In this document: one piece after another, positions 44,047-52,323 of the stretch
How positions within the stretch are numbered: the stretch's first letter is position 1
Layout: each line of letters starts with the position of its first letter
Assembly (NCBI GenBank): GCA_913776245.1
Contig: CAJYLO010000011.1
Location: 39,774-103,773 of the forward strand
DNA: 64,000 bases
Source: an uncultured Chryseobacterium sp.
GTDB lineage: Bacteria; Bacteroidota; Bacteroidia; Flavobacteriales; Weeksellaceae
Direction of reading: 5' to 3'
Translations under genes and position numbers: made by a program
The notes under the pieces: generated by a model
The model's database searches: none
Told to the model about the DNA's origin: nothing
What the model saw: the letters and a program-made list of their open reading frames with translations, nothing else

Positions 44047-44056
44047 AAAATGATTT

Positions 44057-45916
44057 TTACAAACTCTTCAAATTATTCTCCGGCGTGTAATCCAAAAAAA
44101 TCCCGCCATCCAGATTAATGGATCTGATTTTTTTCTTGGTCGAAATATTAAGATTCAGCAATTTTTGATTGTTTTCCCAAATCTCAGGTGTAAAATGCTT
44201 TTTCTCTGTGGTTCCGTCTTCATAGGTCAAAACCACATCAAACGGAATAGCGAAACCTCCAATATTGTCGATATTTATATTGATTTGATCATTTTGCTGA
44301 GAAAAAGAGCCTATTTTCAGATCAATATAATTATTGGTAAAAAACCAATTATTAAAAAACCAATTCAGACTTTTGCCGGAACCTGCATTCATAGAATTAA
44401 AGTAATCCCACGGAATAGGATGTTTCCCGTGCCAATTGTCCATATAATGATGAAGTGCTTTTTTAAACAAATCATCCCCCAAATAATCTTTTAAAGCGAG
44501 ATAACTCAACGCCGGCTTAACATAGGCATTATTTCCGTAACCTGCACCGGACAGTTGAGAACTCAGCGTAATAACAGGCTGATCCTGTTCCGTGGAAGCA
44601 TCATTAATCCAGCGTTTCACACGGAAGTCCTTCATAAATTGATCTGCTGCATCCTTCCCATTTTCATCAATACCGATCAGATACTCCAGCATCGTTGCCC
44701 AGCCTTCATCCATATAAGCATATCTTGTCTCGTTGATTCCCATATAAAAAGGAAAGTAAGTATGTGCAATCTCGTGGTCAGCCGTGAGTCTTGCATCCCG
44801 AAGATCATCAGGAATACTTGTATCATTAATCATCATAGGATACTCCATATCAGCATAACCTTGCACAGCCGTCATTGCAGGAAAAGGATATTCCACACCC
44901 GGCCAGTTGTCGGTAAACCATTTCAGGTTATAGCGCATCCATTCTGTGTATTTTTCAAAATCTTTTGCTCCGGAATTATAGGCAGATTGCACGCTTGCTC
45001 TTTTGGTTTTCAACTGAACACTCGATGCATCCCAAACATAATGATTGCTCAGTGCAAAACAAAAGTCGACAATATCATTTGCCTTGAATTTCCAGATATT
45101 CCAATCGTTTTGTTTTGTTACTTTTCCGGATTTCATTTCGTTGGCATTCGCAATATGAATAATTTGATCTGACTTTAAAGATTCTTTAAAACGTTTCAGA
45201 TATTCCGGCTGAAGCACTTCTTCCGGATTCTGGAAATATCCTGTGGACCAAACCACAAAGTTTTTAGGCGCAGCAATTGAAAAAGAATAATCATTAAAAT
45301 CATTATAAAATTCCTGTCTTCCGTTATGCTGCAGCATATCCCAGCCATTATAATCATCATAAACCGACACTCTTGGGAAAGAATAGGCCACATAAAAAGT
45401 TTCAGGATCAATTTGTCCTTCCCTTCCGCTTTCCTTGGCTAATGGATATTCCCAATCAATTCTGATTTCAGCCACAGATTTAGATGCCATTGGTTTTACT
45501 AATTTCACCGCCTCAACTGTTGACCAGTCATCACTGTTGATATTATATTTTTCACCATTGATAGAGAAAGATTTGATTTTAAGACCAGCTGTCAAAGCAT
45601 CTTTGGAAATATAGCCTGCTCTCGGTGATTGTTGTTTAGTCATATTGTTCACAAACCGAATCGCCAAAACCCTGAGTTCATCCGGGCTGTTATTAGAATA
45701 TTGAATGGTCTCGGAACCGGAAACAATTTTGGTCTTAGCATCCACTTTCACATTCACCTCATACACACCTTTGTTCTGCCAGTAGTTTTTACCAGGCTTG
45801 CCGGACATATCACGTGTCCCGTTAGCATAAGCTTTTTTGATATTTCTCGGCATATATAATTCCTGTGCATTGACTGCTGTCCCTAATAAAATCAATCCTA
45901 AAAATAGTTTTTTCAT
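44057..45916 (-). CDS. M1 family metallopeptidase (aminopeptidase-like)
   Basis: The protein is 619 aa from ATG 45916; the ATG at 45940 lies in the -7 element. A signal peptide (ending GTAVNAQ) makes it periplasmic or secreted. The zinc site is HEIAHTYFPF (His381, Glu382, His385) with Glu404 in YMDEGWATMLEYL, the M1 pattern HExxH-X18-E. The usual GAMEN exopeptidase motif is replaced by a related YADMEYPMM. A Tyr downstream (in GAGYGNNAYVKPALSYLALK) fits the catalytic position. There is no sorting domain. It probably trims peptides in the periplasm. Confidence 0.92.
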   Translation of the reverse strand: MKKLFLGLILLGTAVNAQELYMPRNIKKAYANGTRDMSGKPGKNYWQNKGVYEVNVKVDAKTKIVSGSETIQYSNNSPDELRVLAIRFVNNMTKQQSPRAGYISKDALTAGLKIKSFSINGEKYNINSDDWSTVEAVKLVKPMASKSVAEIRIDWEYPLAKESGREGQIDPETFYVAYSFPRVSVYDDYNGWDMLQHNGRQEFYNDFNDYSFSIAAPKNFVVWSTGYFQNPEEVLQPEYLKRFKESLKSDQIIHIANANEMKSGKVTKQNDWNIWKFKANDIVDFCFALSNHYVWDASSVQLKTKRASVQSAYNSGAKDFEKYTEWMRYNLKWFTDNWPGVEYPFPAMTAVQGYADMEYPMMINDTSIPDDLRDARLTADHEIAHTYFPFYMGINETRYAYMDEGWATMLEYLIGIDENGKDAADQFMKDFRVKRWINDASTEQDQPVITLSSQLSGAGYGNNAYVKPALSYLALKDYLGDDLFKKALHHYMDNWHGKHPIPWDYFNSMNAGSGKSLNWFFNNWFFTNNYIDLKIGSFSQQNDQININIDNIGGFAIPFDVVLTYEDGTTEKKHFTPEIWENNQKLLNLNISTKKKIRSINLDGGIFLDYTPENNLKSL

Positions 45917-45937
45917 TATCCCTGAATTTTGAATAAT

Positions 45938-45945
45938 CAAAAGTA
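45938..45945 (-). promoter_or_regulatory. Promoter -7 element of the M1 peptidase gene
   Basis: On the minus strand it is TACTTTTG, an exact TAnnTTTG match, 21 bp before the ATG at 45916. Confidence 0.5.
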
Positions 45946-46072
45946 TAAAATTTATTAAAGGATCTATGTAGTTGATTTTAAGAAAAATATAAAATTAACT
46001 TAAACAAACGATTAATTAACTAATATTCAATACATATCAAAATACATTAAACATTATTTAAAAAATAATATG

Positions 46073-46099
46073 TTTGAATGAAAAAAATATATACATTTG
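46073..46099 (+). promoter_or_regulatory. Promoter of the M43 metalloprotease gene
   Basis: TTTG (46073-46076), 15 bp, TACATTTG (46092-46099), then 26 bp to ATG 46126. The spacer is a few bases short, but the -7 match is exact. It rules out the longer frame from 46078. Confidence 0.5.
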
Positions 46100-46125
46100 A
46101 TAAAAATTTTAAAAATATAATCCTT

Positions 46126-47094
46126 ATGAAGAAAACATTTTTTTATCTGATCTCGGCTGCCGTTTTAACAGCTTGTAACAACAGTTCTGAAACAGAAAGC
46201 ATTGCTTCAGACAATGCAACAACCTCTGCTACTGCCAGAAGAAGCTGCCCGTCCGAGGAGATCCGTGCAGAATTATTGAAAAATGATGCAGCGGCGAGAC
46301 AACGCTATGCAAACATTGAATCTGCTGTACAGTCTTTTGCAGGAAAGGTTTTAGCTGATGGTACCGTTGACATACCTGTTGTGGTGAATGTAATCTATAA
46401 AACCAGCGCAGAAAATGTTTCGGATGCAAGAATCGCTGAGCAAATCGCAATTCTTAACGCTGATTATGGGGGCACAAACACAGATGCATCAAAAATACCA
46501 ACTGAGTTTTCTGGCGTTAAAGCCGGTGATACGAAAGTGAGATTTCACCTTGTAAAAACAGTTAGAAAATCAACTACAAAAACAAAATGGGGAACCAATG
46601 ATGCTATGAAAAAAGCATCTACCGGCGGAATTGATGCTACTTCTCCAAGTAGTTATTTCAACCTTTGGGTAGTCGGAAATATGGGAGGAATCCTTGGTTA
46701 CGCAACTTTCCCTGAATCTGCGGGATTGTGGAATGACGGTGTTGTAATTGCAGCGCCATATTTTGGAAAAACGGGCGCTACATCGCCTTATAACCTTGGC
46801 AGAACCGCAACGCACGAAGTTGGTCATTATCTAAACCTAAGACACATCTGGGGTGATGCTACCTGCGGTAATGACTTGGTTGCAGATACACCTACTCAGA
46901 CTGGTGCAAACTACGGAAAACCAACATACCCATTATATAATACTTGTAGCGGTACTTCTAGATCTGTTATGTTTATGAACTATATGGACTATGTAGATGA
47001 TGCTGCGATGTTTATGTTCTCAGCAGGACAAAACACCAGAATCCAGTCAGTAGTGGCTTCCGGCGGAGCAAGATCCGGACTAAGAGTATATTAA
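46126..47094 (+). CDS. M43-type zinc metalloprotease lipoprotein
   Basis: The protein is 322 aa from ATG 46126. The lipobox AVLTAC puts the lipid Cys at residue 17. A serine- and threonine-rich linker and a helical pro-region follow, then the pappalysin-like (M43B) catalytic domain: TATHEVGHYLNLRHIWGD, zinc His230, His234, His240, catalytic Glu231, with the M43 trailing motif IWGDATCG and the Met-turn SVMFMNYMDY. It has no sorting domain, so it stays at the cell surface or periplasm by lipid. It is monocistronic. Confidence 0.9.
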   Translation: MKKTFFYLISAAVLTACNNSSETESIASDNATTSATARRSCPSEEIRAELLKNDAAARQRYANIESAVQSFAGKVLADGTVDIPVVVNVIYKTSAENVSDARIAEQIAILNADYGGTNTDASKIPTEFSGVKAGDTKVRFHLVKTVRKSTTKTKWGTNDAMKKASTGGIDATSPSSYFNLWVVGNMGGILGYATFPESAGLWNDGVVIAAPYFGKTGATSPYNLGRTATHEVGHYLNLRHIWGDATCGNDLVADTPTQTGANYGKPTYPLYNTCSGTSRSVMFMNYMDYVDDAAMFMFSAGQNTRIQSVVASGGARSGLRVY

Positions 47095-47229
47095 AAATAA
47101 TATAGACCTTATATTCAGAAGCTGTTTTTGCATTAGCAAAGGCAGCTTTTATTTTTTACATTTATAAAATCATTATTTTTACAATATTAATGACTCAAAG
47201 AGAGACAATCAATCTAAAAATAAGTTTTT

Positions 47230-49452
47230 ATGAAAAGAAATACGATTTTACTTATAGCATTTTTATTTGGAATAATCATTTCTGCGCAAACAAGCATTGA
47301 TCAGAAAGTCACTGATCTTCTTTCAAAAATGACTCTGGAAGAAAAAGCCGGACAACTCGTCCAATACAGCGGTTTCGAATATGCTACCGGACCACAAAAT
47401 TCCAATTCCAAAAAGGTATTGGAAGAAATAAAACAGGGAAAAGTCGGGTCTATGCTGAATGTAACAGGAGCAGAAGAAACCAGAGCATTTCAAAAATTAG
47501 CCTTAGAATCCAGATTGAAAATCCCATTGCTTTTCGGGCAGGATGTTATTCACGGATTTCGTACTACGTTTCCTATAAATCTTGGCCAGGCAGCAAGCTG
47601 GGATTTGGAAATGATAGAACAATCTGAAAGAATTGCAGCTATTGAAGCTTCTGCTTACGGCATCCACTGGACATTTGCACCTATGGTAGACATTGCCAGA
47701 GATCCCAGATGGGGGCGCGTGATGGAAGGATCCGGCGAAGATACTTACCTTGGAACCAAAATCGGATTGGCAAGAATCAGAGGTTTCCAGGGAAAAGGTT
47801 TAGGAAATATTGATGCAATAATGGCTTGTGCAAAACACTTCGCTGCGTATGGCGCAGCTGTTGGCGGAAGAGATTATAACTCAGTCGATATGAGTTTGAG
47901 ACAGCTGAACGAAACTTATTTACCGCCCTTCAAAGCAGCGGCAGAAGCTGGTGTTGCAACATTTATGAATTCTTTCAATGATATCAATGGGATTCCGGCA
48001 ACGGCTAACAAATACATTCTGAGAGATTTATTAAAAGGAAAATGGAACTTCAATGGTTTTGTAGTTTCTGACTGGGGAAGCATTGGTGAAATGATAAAAC
48101 ACGGCTACGCCAAAGATAATGCAGAAGCCGGTGAAAAGGCCATCCTCGCCGGAAGTGATATGGATATGGAAAGCAGGATCTATATGGAGCAGCTTCCCAA
48201 ATTGGTAAAAGAGGGAAAAGTGGATATCAAGTTTGTGGATGATGCGGTGAGAAGAATCTTAATCAAGAAATTTGAAATGGGATTATTTGATAACCCCTAC
48301 AGATTCTCAAATTCCGACAGACAAAAACAACAAACCAACAATATTGAACACAGGAAGTTTGGGAGAGAATTCGGCGCAAAAAGCATAGTTCTTTTGAAGA
48401 ATGAAAAGAAATTACTGCCACTTTCAAAATCAACCAAAACCATTGCTTTGATTGGTCCATTTGGGAAAGAAGCGGTGGCGATGCACGGATTCTGGTCTGT
48501 TCCTTTCAAAGATGATGCACAGAGAATCGTTACTCAATTTGACGGTATCAGAAATCTATTAGACAAAAAATCAACATTGCTTTATGCCAAAGGTTGCAAC
48601 GAAAATGACCAGGACAAGTCGATGTTTGCTGAAGCTGTAGAAACAGCCAAAAAAGCAGACGTTGTGATAATGACTCTTGGTGAAGGTCACGCCATGAGCG
48701 GCGAAGCAAAAAGCAGAAGTAATCTGCACTTCTCTGGTGTTCAGGAAGACTTACTGAAGGAAATTGCTAAAACAGGAAAACCAATCGTATTGATGATCAA
48801 TGCCGGAAGACCTCTGGTTTTTGATTGGGCAGCGGACAATATTTCTACTATTGTTTACACGTGGTGGCTGGGAACAGAAGCCGGAAATTCTATCGCGGAC
48901 ATCTTATTCGGAAATGTAAATCCGGGTGGAAAACTGCCAATGACTTTCCCGAGAACGGAAGGACAAATCCCGGTTTACTACAACCATTACAACACGGGAA
49001 GGCCAGCAGAAAAATCTACAGACAGAAATTATGTTTCCGCTTACATCGATTTGGATAACGATCCGAAATTTCCTTTTGGATTTGGATTGAGTTATACGGA
49101 TTTCAAATACTCCAATTTTAATCTTAGTTCTGATAATCTTAAAGGCAATCAAACTTTAACGATTAATGTCAATATTGCCAATACAGGAAATTTTGATGGC
49201 GAAGAAGTGGTTCAGCTATATATCAGAGATTTGTTCGGGAAAGTGGTGAGACCAGTAAAAGAACTTAAAGGTTTTCAAAAGATTTTCCTGAAGAAGGGTG
49301 AAAGTAAAACCGTTACTTTCAAATTAACACCGGAAGATTTGAAATTTTACGATGACGAACTGAATTACGATTGGGAAGCCGGCGAATTTGAAATAATGGT
49401 TGGGACTAATTCCAGTGACGTGATGACTAAGAAGATTGTTTGGGAAAAGTAA
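47230..49452 (+). CDS. bglX: Glycoside hydrolase family 3 beta-glucosidase, BglX-like
   Basis: The protein is 740 aa with a signal peptide (ending IISAQ). The GH3 TIM barrel starts DQKVTDLLSKMTLEEKAGQL; substrate loop GQDVIHGFRTTFPINLGQAA; DIARDPRWGRVMEGSGEDTY; nucleophile Asp281 in FVVSDWGSIGE. The alpha/beta sandwich has VVIMTLGEGHAMSGEAKSRS (acid/base region), and a fibronectin III-like C-terminus follows (from LTINVNIANTGNFDGEEVVQ). BglX is a periplasmic beta-glucosidase. No SusC/D pair is adjacent, so it is not in a polysaccharide utilisation locus. 47095-47229 is empty. Confidence 0.93.
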   Translation: MKRNTILLIAFLFGIIISAQTSIDQKVTDLLSKMTLEEKAGQLVQYSGFEYATGPQNSNSKKVLEEIKQGKVGSMLNVTGAEETRAFQKLALESRLKIPLLFGQDVIHGFRTTFPINLGQAASWDLEMIEQSERIAAIEASAYGIHWTFAPMVDIARDPRWGRVMEGSGEDTYLGTKIGLARIRGFQGKGLGNIDAIMACAKHFAAYGAAVGGRDYNSVDMSLRQLNETYLPPFKAAAEAGVATFMNSFNDINGIPATANKYILRDLLKGKWNFNGFVVSDWGSIGEMIKHGYAKDNAEAGEKAILAGSDMDMESRIYMEQLPKLVKEGKVDIKFVDDAVRRILIKKFEMGLFDNPYRFSNSDRQKQQTNNIEHRKFGREFGAKSIVLLKNEKKLLPLSKSTKTIALIGPFGKEAVAMHGFWSVPFKDDAQRIVTQFDGIRNLLDKKSTLLYAKGCNENDQDKSMFAEAVETAKKADVVIMTLGEGHAMSGEAKSRSNLHFSGVQEDLLKEIAKTGKPIVLMINAGRPLVFDWAADNISTIVYTWWLGTEAGNSIADILFGNVNPGGKLPMTFPRTEGQIPVYYNHYNTGRPAEKSTDRNYVSAYIDLDNDPKFPFGFGLSYTDFKYSNFNLSSDNLKGNQTLTINVNIANTGNFDGEEVVQLYIRDLFGKVVRPVKELKGFQKIFLKKGESKTVTFKLTPEDLKFYDDELNYDWEAGEFEIMVGTNSSDVMTKKIVWEK

Positions 49453-49468
49453 ATTTTTAATAAAATAA

Positions 49469-49531
49469 TCTCGCAGATTTAGCAAATTCAGCAGATAGGA
49501 ATGAATCTGCAAAATCTGATTGATTTGAGAG
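49469..49531. repeat. Imperfect palindrome of the 'GCAGATTT' type
   Basis: It has CTCGCAGATTTAGCAAATTC on one side and AATCTGCAAAATCTGATTG on the other, loosely complementary, with the tail TTTGAGAG. Such CTGC-rich imperfect palindromes recur in Chryseobacterium intergenic regions as I recall; only this one is visible here. Confidence 0.4.
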
Positions 49532-49540
49532 AGACAAAAT

Positions 49541-49566
49541 AAAATCCTCTTACTCAAGAGGATTTT
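49541..49566. terminator. Bidirectional terminator between the GH3 and EEP genes
   Basis: AAAATCCTCTT (49541-49551) pairs perfectly with AAGAGGATTTT (49556-49566) around ACTC, with T or A runs on both sides. It lies between convergent stop codons. Confidence 0.85.
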
Positions 49567-49574
49567 TGCTTTGT

Positions 49575-50405
49575 TTATTTCTTAAACTTAATCTCCGCCA
49601 AAATCGGAAAATGGTCCGAAGGATACAGCAGATTTTCCCGCCGGTCATTAATGGTTCTGTTAGATAGCACATCAAAACCTTTTACAAAGATGTAATCGAT
49701 TCTTTCTTTTGGAATTGTGTTGACATCAAATGCAGTGAACGTTCCAACTGGTCCATAATGTGGCGTCTTGGAATGGTAATAAGCATTATCCAAAGATTTT
49801 GAAATAATTTTAATCGGTTCAGAATCATCCGTCAAATTGAAATCGCCTGTTAATGTTAAAGGCAGATTTTTCGGATTCAGTTCTTTGATTTTTTCAAGAA
49901 TCAGTTTTGCAGAATTCACTCTTGCAACATCGCCAACGTGGTCAAAGTGCAGGTTCATTGCCAGGAATTGTTTTCCCGTTTTTTTGATTTTGAAAAATGC
50001 ATAAGTACAAACTCTATTGTACGCTGCATCCCAGCCTTTCGAAGGTTTTTCCGGCGTTTCGCTCAACCAGAAAGTTCCGGATTTAATAACTTCCAGTTTA
50101 TTTTTGTCATAAAAAATCGCCGAATATTCGCCTTGGTTTTTACCGTCATCTCTTCCGACGCCTACATAATCGTAATCTTTCAGACTGGTCTTGATGTCAG
50201 CCATTTGCTGTGGAACCGCTTCCTGAACGCCGAAATAATTCGGATGATAGTAATTCATCAGCGCCAAAGCATCTTCTTTTCTATTGTTCCAGGAGTTTTC
50301 TTTATCACTTTCCAATGAGAGTCGGATGTTATAGGTCATTACTTTCAAATCCTGGGAAAAGAAAATATTAGATGTCAATACCAGTCCGAAAAACAATTTT
50401 TTCAT
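49575..50405 (-). CDS. Endonuclease/exonuclease/phosphatase family hydrolase, secreted
   Basis: The protein is 276 aa with a signal peptide (MKKLFFGLVLTSNIFFSQ). The EEP fold: DLKVMTYNIRLSLESD (metal Asn), YFGVQEAVPQQ (catalytic Glu), NRVCTYAFFKIK, MNLHFDHVGDVARVNSA (catalytic His), LTGDFNLTDDSEP (Asp and Asn) and SDHFPILAEIKF (final Asp-His). Substrates in this fold include DNA, inositol phosphates and lipids; the sequence cannot choose. It is followed by no partner. The Nudix gene upstream is 28 bp away on the same strand. Confidence 0.88.
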   Translation of the reverse strand: MKKLFFGLVLTSNIFFSQDLKVMTYNIRLSLESDKENSWNNRKEDALALMNYYHPNYFGVQEAVPQQMADIKTSLKDYDYVGVGRDDGKNQGEYSAIFYDKNKLEVIKSGTFWLSETPEKPSKGWDAAYNRVCTYAFFKIKKTGKQFLAMNLHFDHVGDVARVNSAKLILEKIKELNPKNLPLTLTGDFNLTDDSEPIKIISKSLDNAYYHSKTPHYGPVGTFTAFDVNTIPKERIDYIFVKGFDVLSNRTINDRRENLLYPSDHFPILAEIKFKK

Positions 50406-50433
50406 TTTAAAATTTTATTAATTAGATTTAAAT

Positions 50434-51015
50434 CTATAGAATATTTTTGAGTCTGACATGCTGAAGCAACATAATTGTCTTCGCATCCTTGATTTCACCT
50501 GTGTCAATCATGCCAAGTGCTTTCTCGATGCCGAGTTCCAGAACTTCTATTTCTTCCTGCTCTTCTTCCAGTCCGCCTCCGTTATTAATTTTCATCAATT
50601 TGGAATATTCAGCAATAAAAAAGTAAAGGATCTCTGTTACCGAGCCCGGCGACATATAAACCTCGAACACTTTTTTGACATCCGAAATCTCATATCCCAA
50701 TTCCTCTTCTGTTTCTCTTCTGATGCAATCTTCGGGATTATCTTTATCCAAAAGTCCTGCGCAGGCTTCAATCATCATTCCGTCATCATTGCCGTTGATG
50801 TATGTTGGTAAGCGAAATTGTTTCGTCAGAATAACAGTTTTTGAGTCTTTGTTATAAAGCAAAATCGTTGCGCCATTCCCGCGGTCATATGCTTCTCTGC
50901 TTTGAATTTCCAACGTTCCGTCTTTTTTCTGATATTCGAAAGTCACTTTGTTTAAAGTGTACCAATTATCAGATAAAATTTCTGTTTTTAAAATCTTGAC
51001 TTTGTTATTTCGCAT
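50434..51015 (-). CDS. nudK: Nudix hydrolase, GDP-mannose pyrophosphatase NudK-like
   Basis: The protein is 193 aa, the NudK length. The Nudix box is ACAGLLDKDNPEDCIRRETE then EELGYEI, with the NudK-type shift of the first Gly; the entry KILKTEILSDNWYTLNKVTF and YDRGNGATILLYN, KQFRLPTYING fit NudK of enterobacteria. NudK splits GDP-mannose to GMP and mannose-1-phosphate. It is 28 bp upstream of the EEP gene. The 51016-51210 gap holds only a decayed repeat. Confidence 0.9.
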   Translation of the reverse strand: MRNNKVKILKTEILSDNWYTLNKVTFEYQKKDGTLEIQSREAYDRGNGATILLYNKDSKTVILTKQFRLPTYINGNDDGMMIEACAGLLDKDNPEDCIRRETEEELGYEISDVKKVFEVYMSPGSVTEILYFFIAEYSKLMKINNGGGLEEEQEEIEVLELGIEKALGMIDTGEIKDAKTIMLLQHVRLKNIL

Positions 51016-51054
51016 CTGAAATTTAAGTGTGTTAAATAATTAGTAGTATATTTT

Positions 51055-51175
51055 TAACGCAAAGAACGCTACGTTATTTTTAATCTTATTGAAAACATTT
51101 TAAAGTATCGCAAGGGCGCTTCGCTCAGCAAAAATAAATGCGAAAATTCAAAATTTTTAGCCGTAAAAAACATTA
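51055..51175. repeat. Decayed dispersed repeat with 'GGCGCTTCGCTCAGCAA' core
   Basis: It is found before nudK. It reads TTAACGCAAAGAACGC, about 40 AT-rich bases, then CGCAAGGGCGCTTCGCTCAG, and ATGCGAAAATTC and TAGCCGTAAAAAAC. The GC-rich core in AT-rich flanks looks like the remains of the common intergenic repeats of Chryseobacterium. No second copy lies in this window. Confidence 0.4.
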
Positions 51176-51210
51176 GTTTCTGTTATCTATTCGTTTATTT
51201 TCTTTTTGGT

Positions 51211-52161
51211 CTAAGACTTATAATCGTTAAAATTCTGAATTCCATTAAGAAAATCTTTAACTGCCATTCTTTTCTTACCTTGGATCTGGACATCCTCCGG
51301 ATAATAGATTCCGTCCTTTGTATAGAATTTGAACTCGTTTTTAGAAATATCAAAATCTCCGGCTTCTCTGGAATGTGCTTCTACTTCAAAGTGTCCTTTG
51401 AATATTTTCAGTGATTTTTCTTCATCTCCAATTTTCAAAACAGTGAAAGCCGTGGGATAAGGAGACATTCCTCTCACGAAATTATGAATCGTTTCAGAAT
51501 TTTGGTTCCAATCTATTTTCAGGTTATCCTTGAAGATTTTGTAAGCTGTTTTTGGATTTTCTTTTTCAGGCTGAGGTTTCTCTGTGATAGAATTTTCAGC
51601 TAATCCGTTCAAAGTTTTAATCACCAGATCAGCACCCATTATCATCAATTTATCGTGCAAAGTTCCGGCATTATCTTCCGGTAACACTTCGGTTTCTGCC
51701 TGGAGAAGAATATTACCTTCATCTATTTTTTCATTGATGAAAAACGTTGTCACACCGGATTTGGTTTCACCATTGATGACCGCATAATTGATTGGTGCTG
51801 CGCCACGATAATCGGGCAACAAAGAACCGTGCAGATTAAACGTTCCCAATTTCGGAATCGAGAATAAAACCTGCGGCATCATTCTGAAAGCAACTACCAC
51901 AAAAACATCTGCATTGAGATTTCTGATTGATTCCAAAAATTCGGGATTTCGAAGTTTTTCCGGCTGGAAAAGATTAAGATTGTTTTCTTCTGCAAAAACT
52001 TTCACGGGTGAAGGAGTGAGTTTCATGCCTCTTCCACTTGCTTTGTCGGCTGCTGTTACAACGCCGACAACCTTATGATGAGATTGGAATATGGCTTCCA
52101 GAGAAGCTTTTGCAAAATCGGGAGTTCCGAAAAAAACGACATTTAATGATTTCGTCTGCAT
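51211..52161 (-). CDS. fmt: Methionyl-tRNA formyltransferase
   Basis: The protein is 316 aa: SLNVVFFGTPDFAKASLEAI, then GTFNLHGSLLPDYRGAAPIN (catalytic Asn, His) and TGVTTFFINEKIDEGNILLQ-like (catalytic Asp region; here SGVTTFFINEKIDEGNILL). The C-terminal OB-like domain contains NFVRGMSPYPTAFTVL. It formylates Met-tRNA for initiation, using 10-formyl-THF. It follows recQ on the same strand across palindromic copy 3, so it is probably separated by it. Confidence 0.96.
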   Translation of the reverse strand: MQTKSLNVVFFGTPDFAKASLEAIFQSHHKVVGVVTAADKASGRGMKLTPSPVKVFAEENNLNLFQPEKLRNPEFLESIRNLNADVFVVVAFRMMPQVLFSIPKLGTFNLHGSLLPDYRGAAPINYAVINGETKSGVTTFFINEKIDEGNILLQAETEVLPEDNAGTLHDKLMIMGADLVIKTLNGLAENSITEKPQPEKENPKTAYKIFKDNLKIDWNQNSETIHNFVRGMSPYPTAFTVLKIGDEEKSLKIFKGHFEVEAHSREAGDFDISKNEFKFYTKDGIYYPEDVQIQGKKRMAVKDFLNGIQNFNDYKS

Positions 52162-52203
52162 TGGTTTTATAATTGATAAATGATAGTTGATAATTAATTT
52201 TCA

Positions 52204-52307
52204 GGGCAGTTTTTCCGCCCTCCGCTCCTAAATCTTTTTTGCAAGACAATTATCCATTTAATAGAAATTGAATAAAAGCAAAAAAGCATTTCCACTCAAG
52301 TCGGCTG
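52204..52307. repeat. Dispersed palindromic element, copy 3, opposite orientation
   Basis: Inverted relative to copies 1 and 2: GGGCAGTTTTTCCGCCCTCC at 52204 corresponds to their right end, and CCACTCAAGTCGGCTG at 52292-52307 to their left end. The inner arms CTTTTTTGC and GCAAAAAAG enclose about 40 bases that are unlike the other copies. It ends 17 bp from the recQ stop codon (minus strand). Confidence 0.75.
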
Positions 52308-52323
52308 AGAAAGATTCCACGTT

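Noticed and set aside
44555..45172. A 205-codon frame antisense to the M1 peptidase
   Set aside because: It is the mirror of a strongly supported gene and its product has no domain, signal or sensible composition (rich in His, Ile and Cys).
46078..46125. An earlier ATG giving a longer M43 protease
   Set aside because: The -7 promoter element TACATTTG lies inside this stretch, and the longer N-terminus would spoil the lipoprotein signal.
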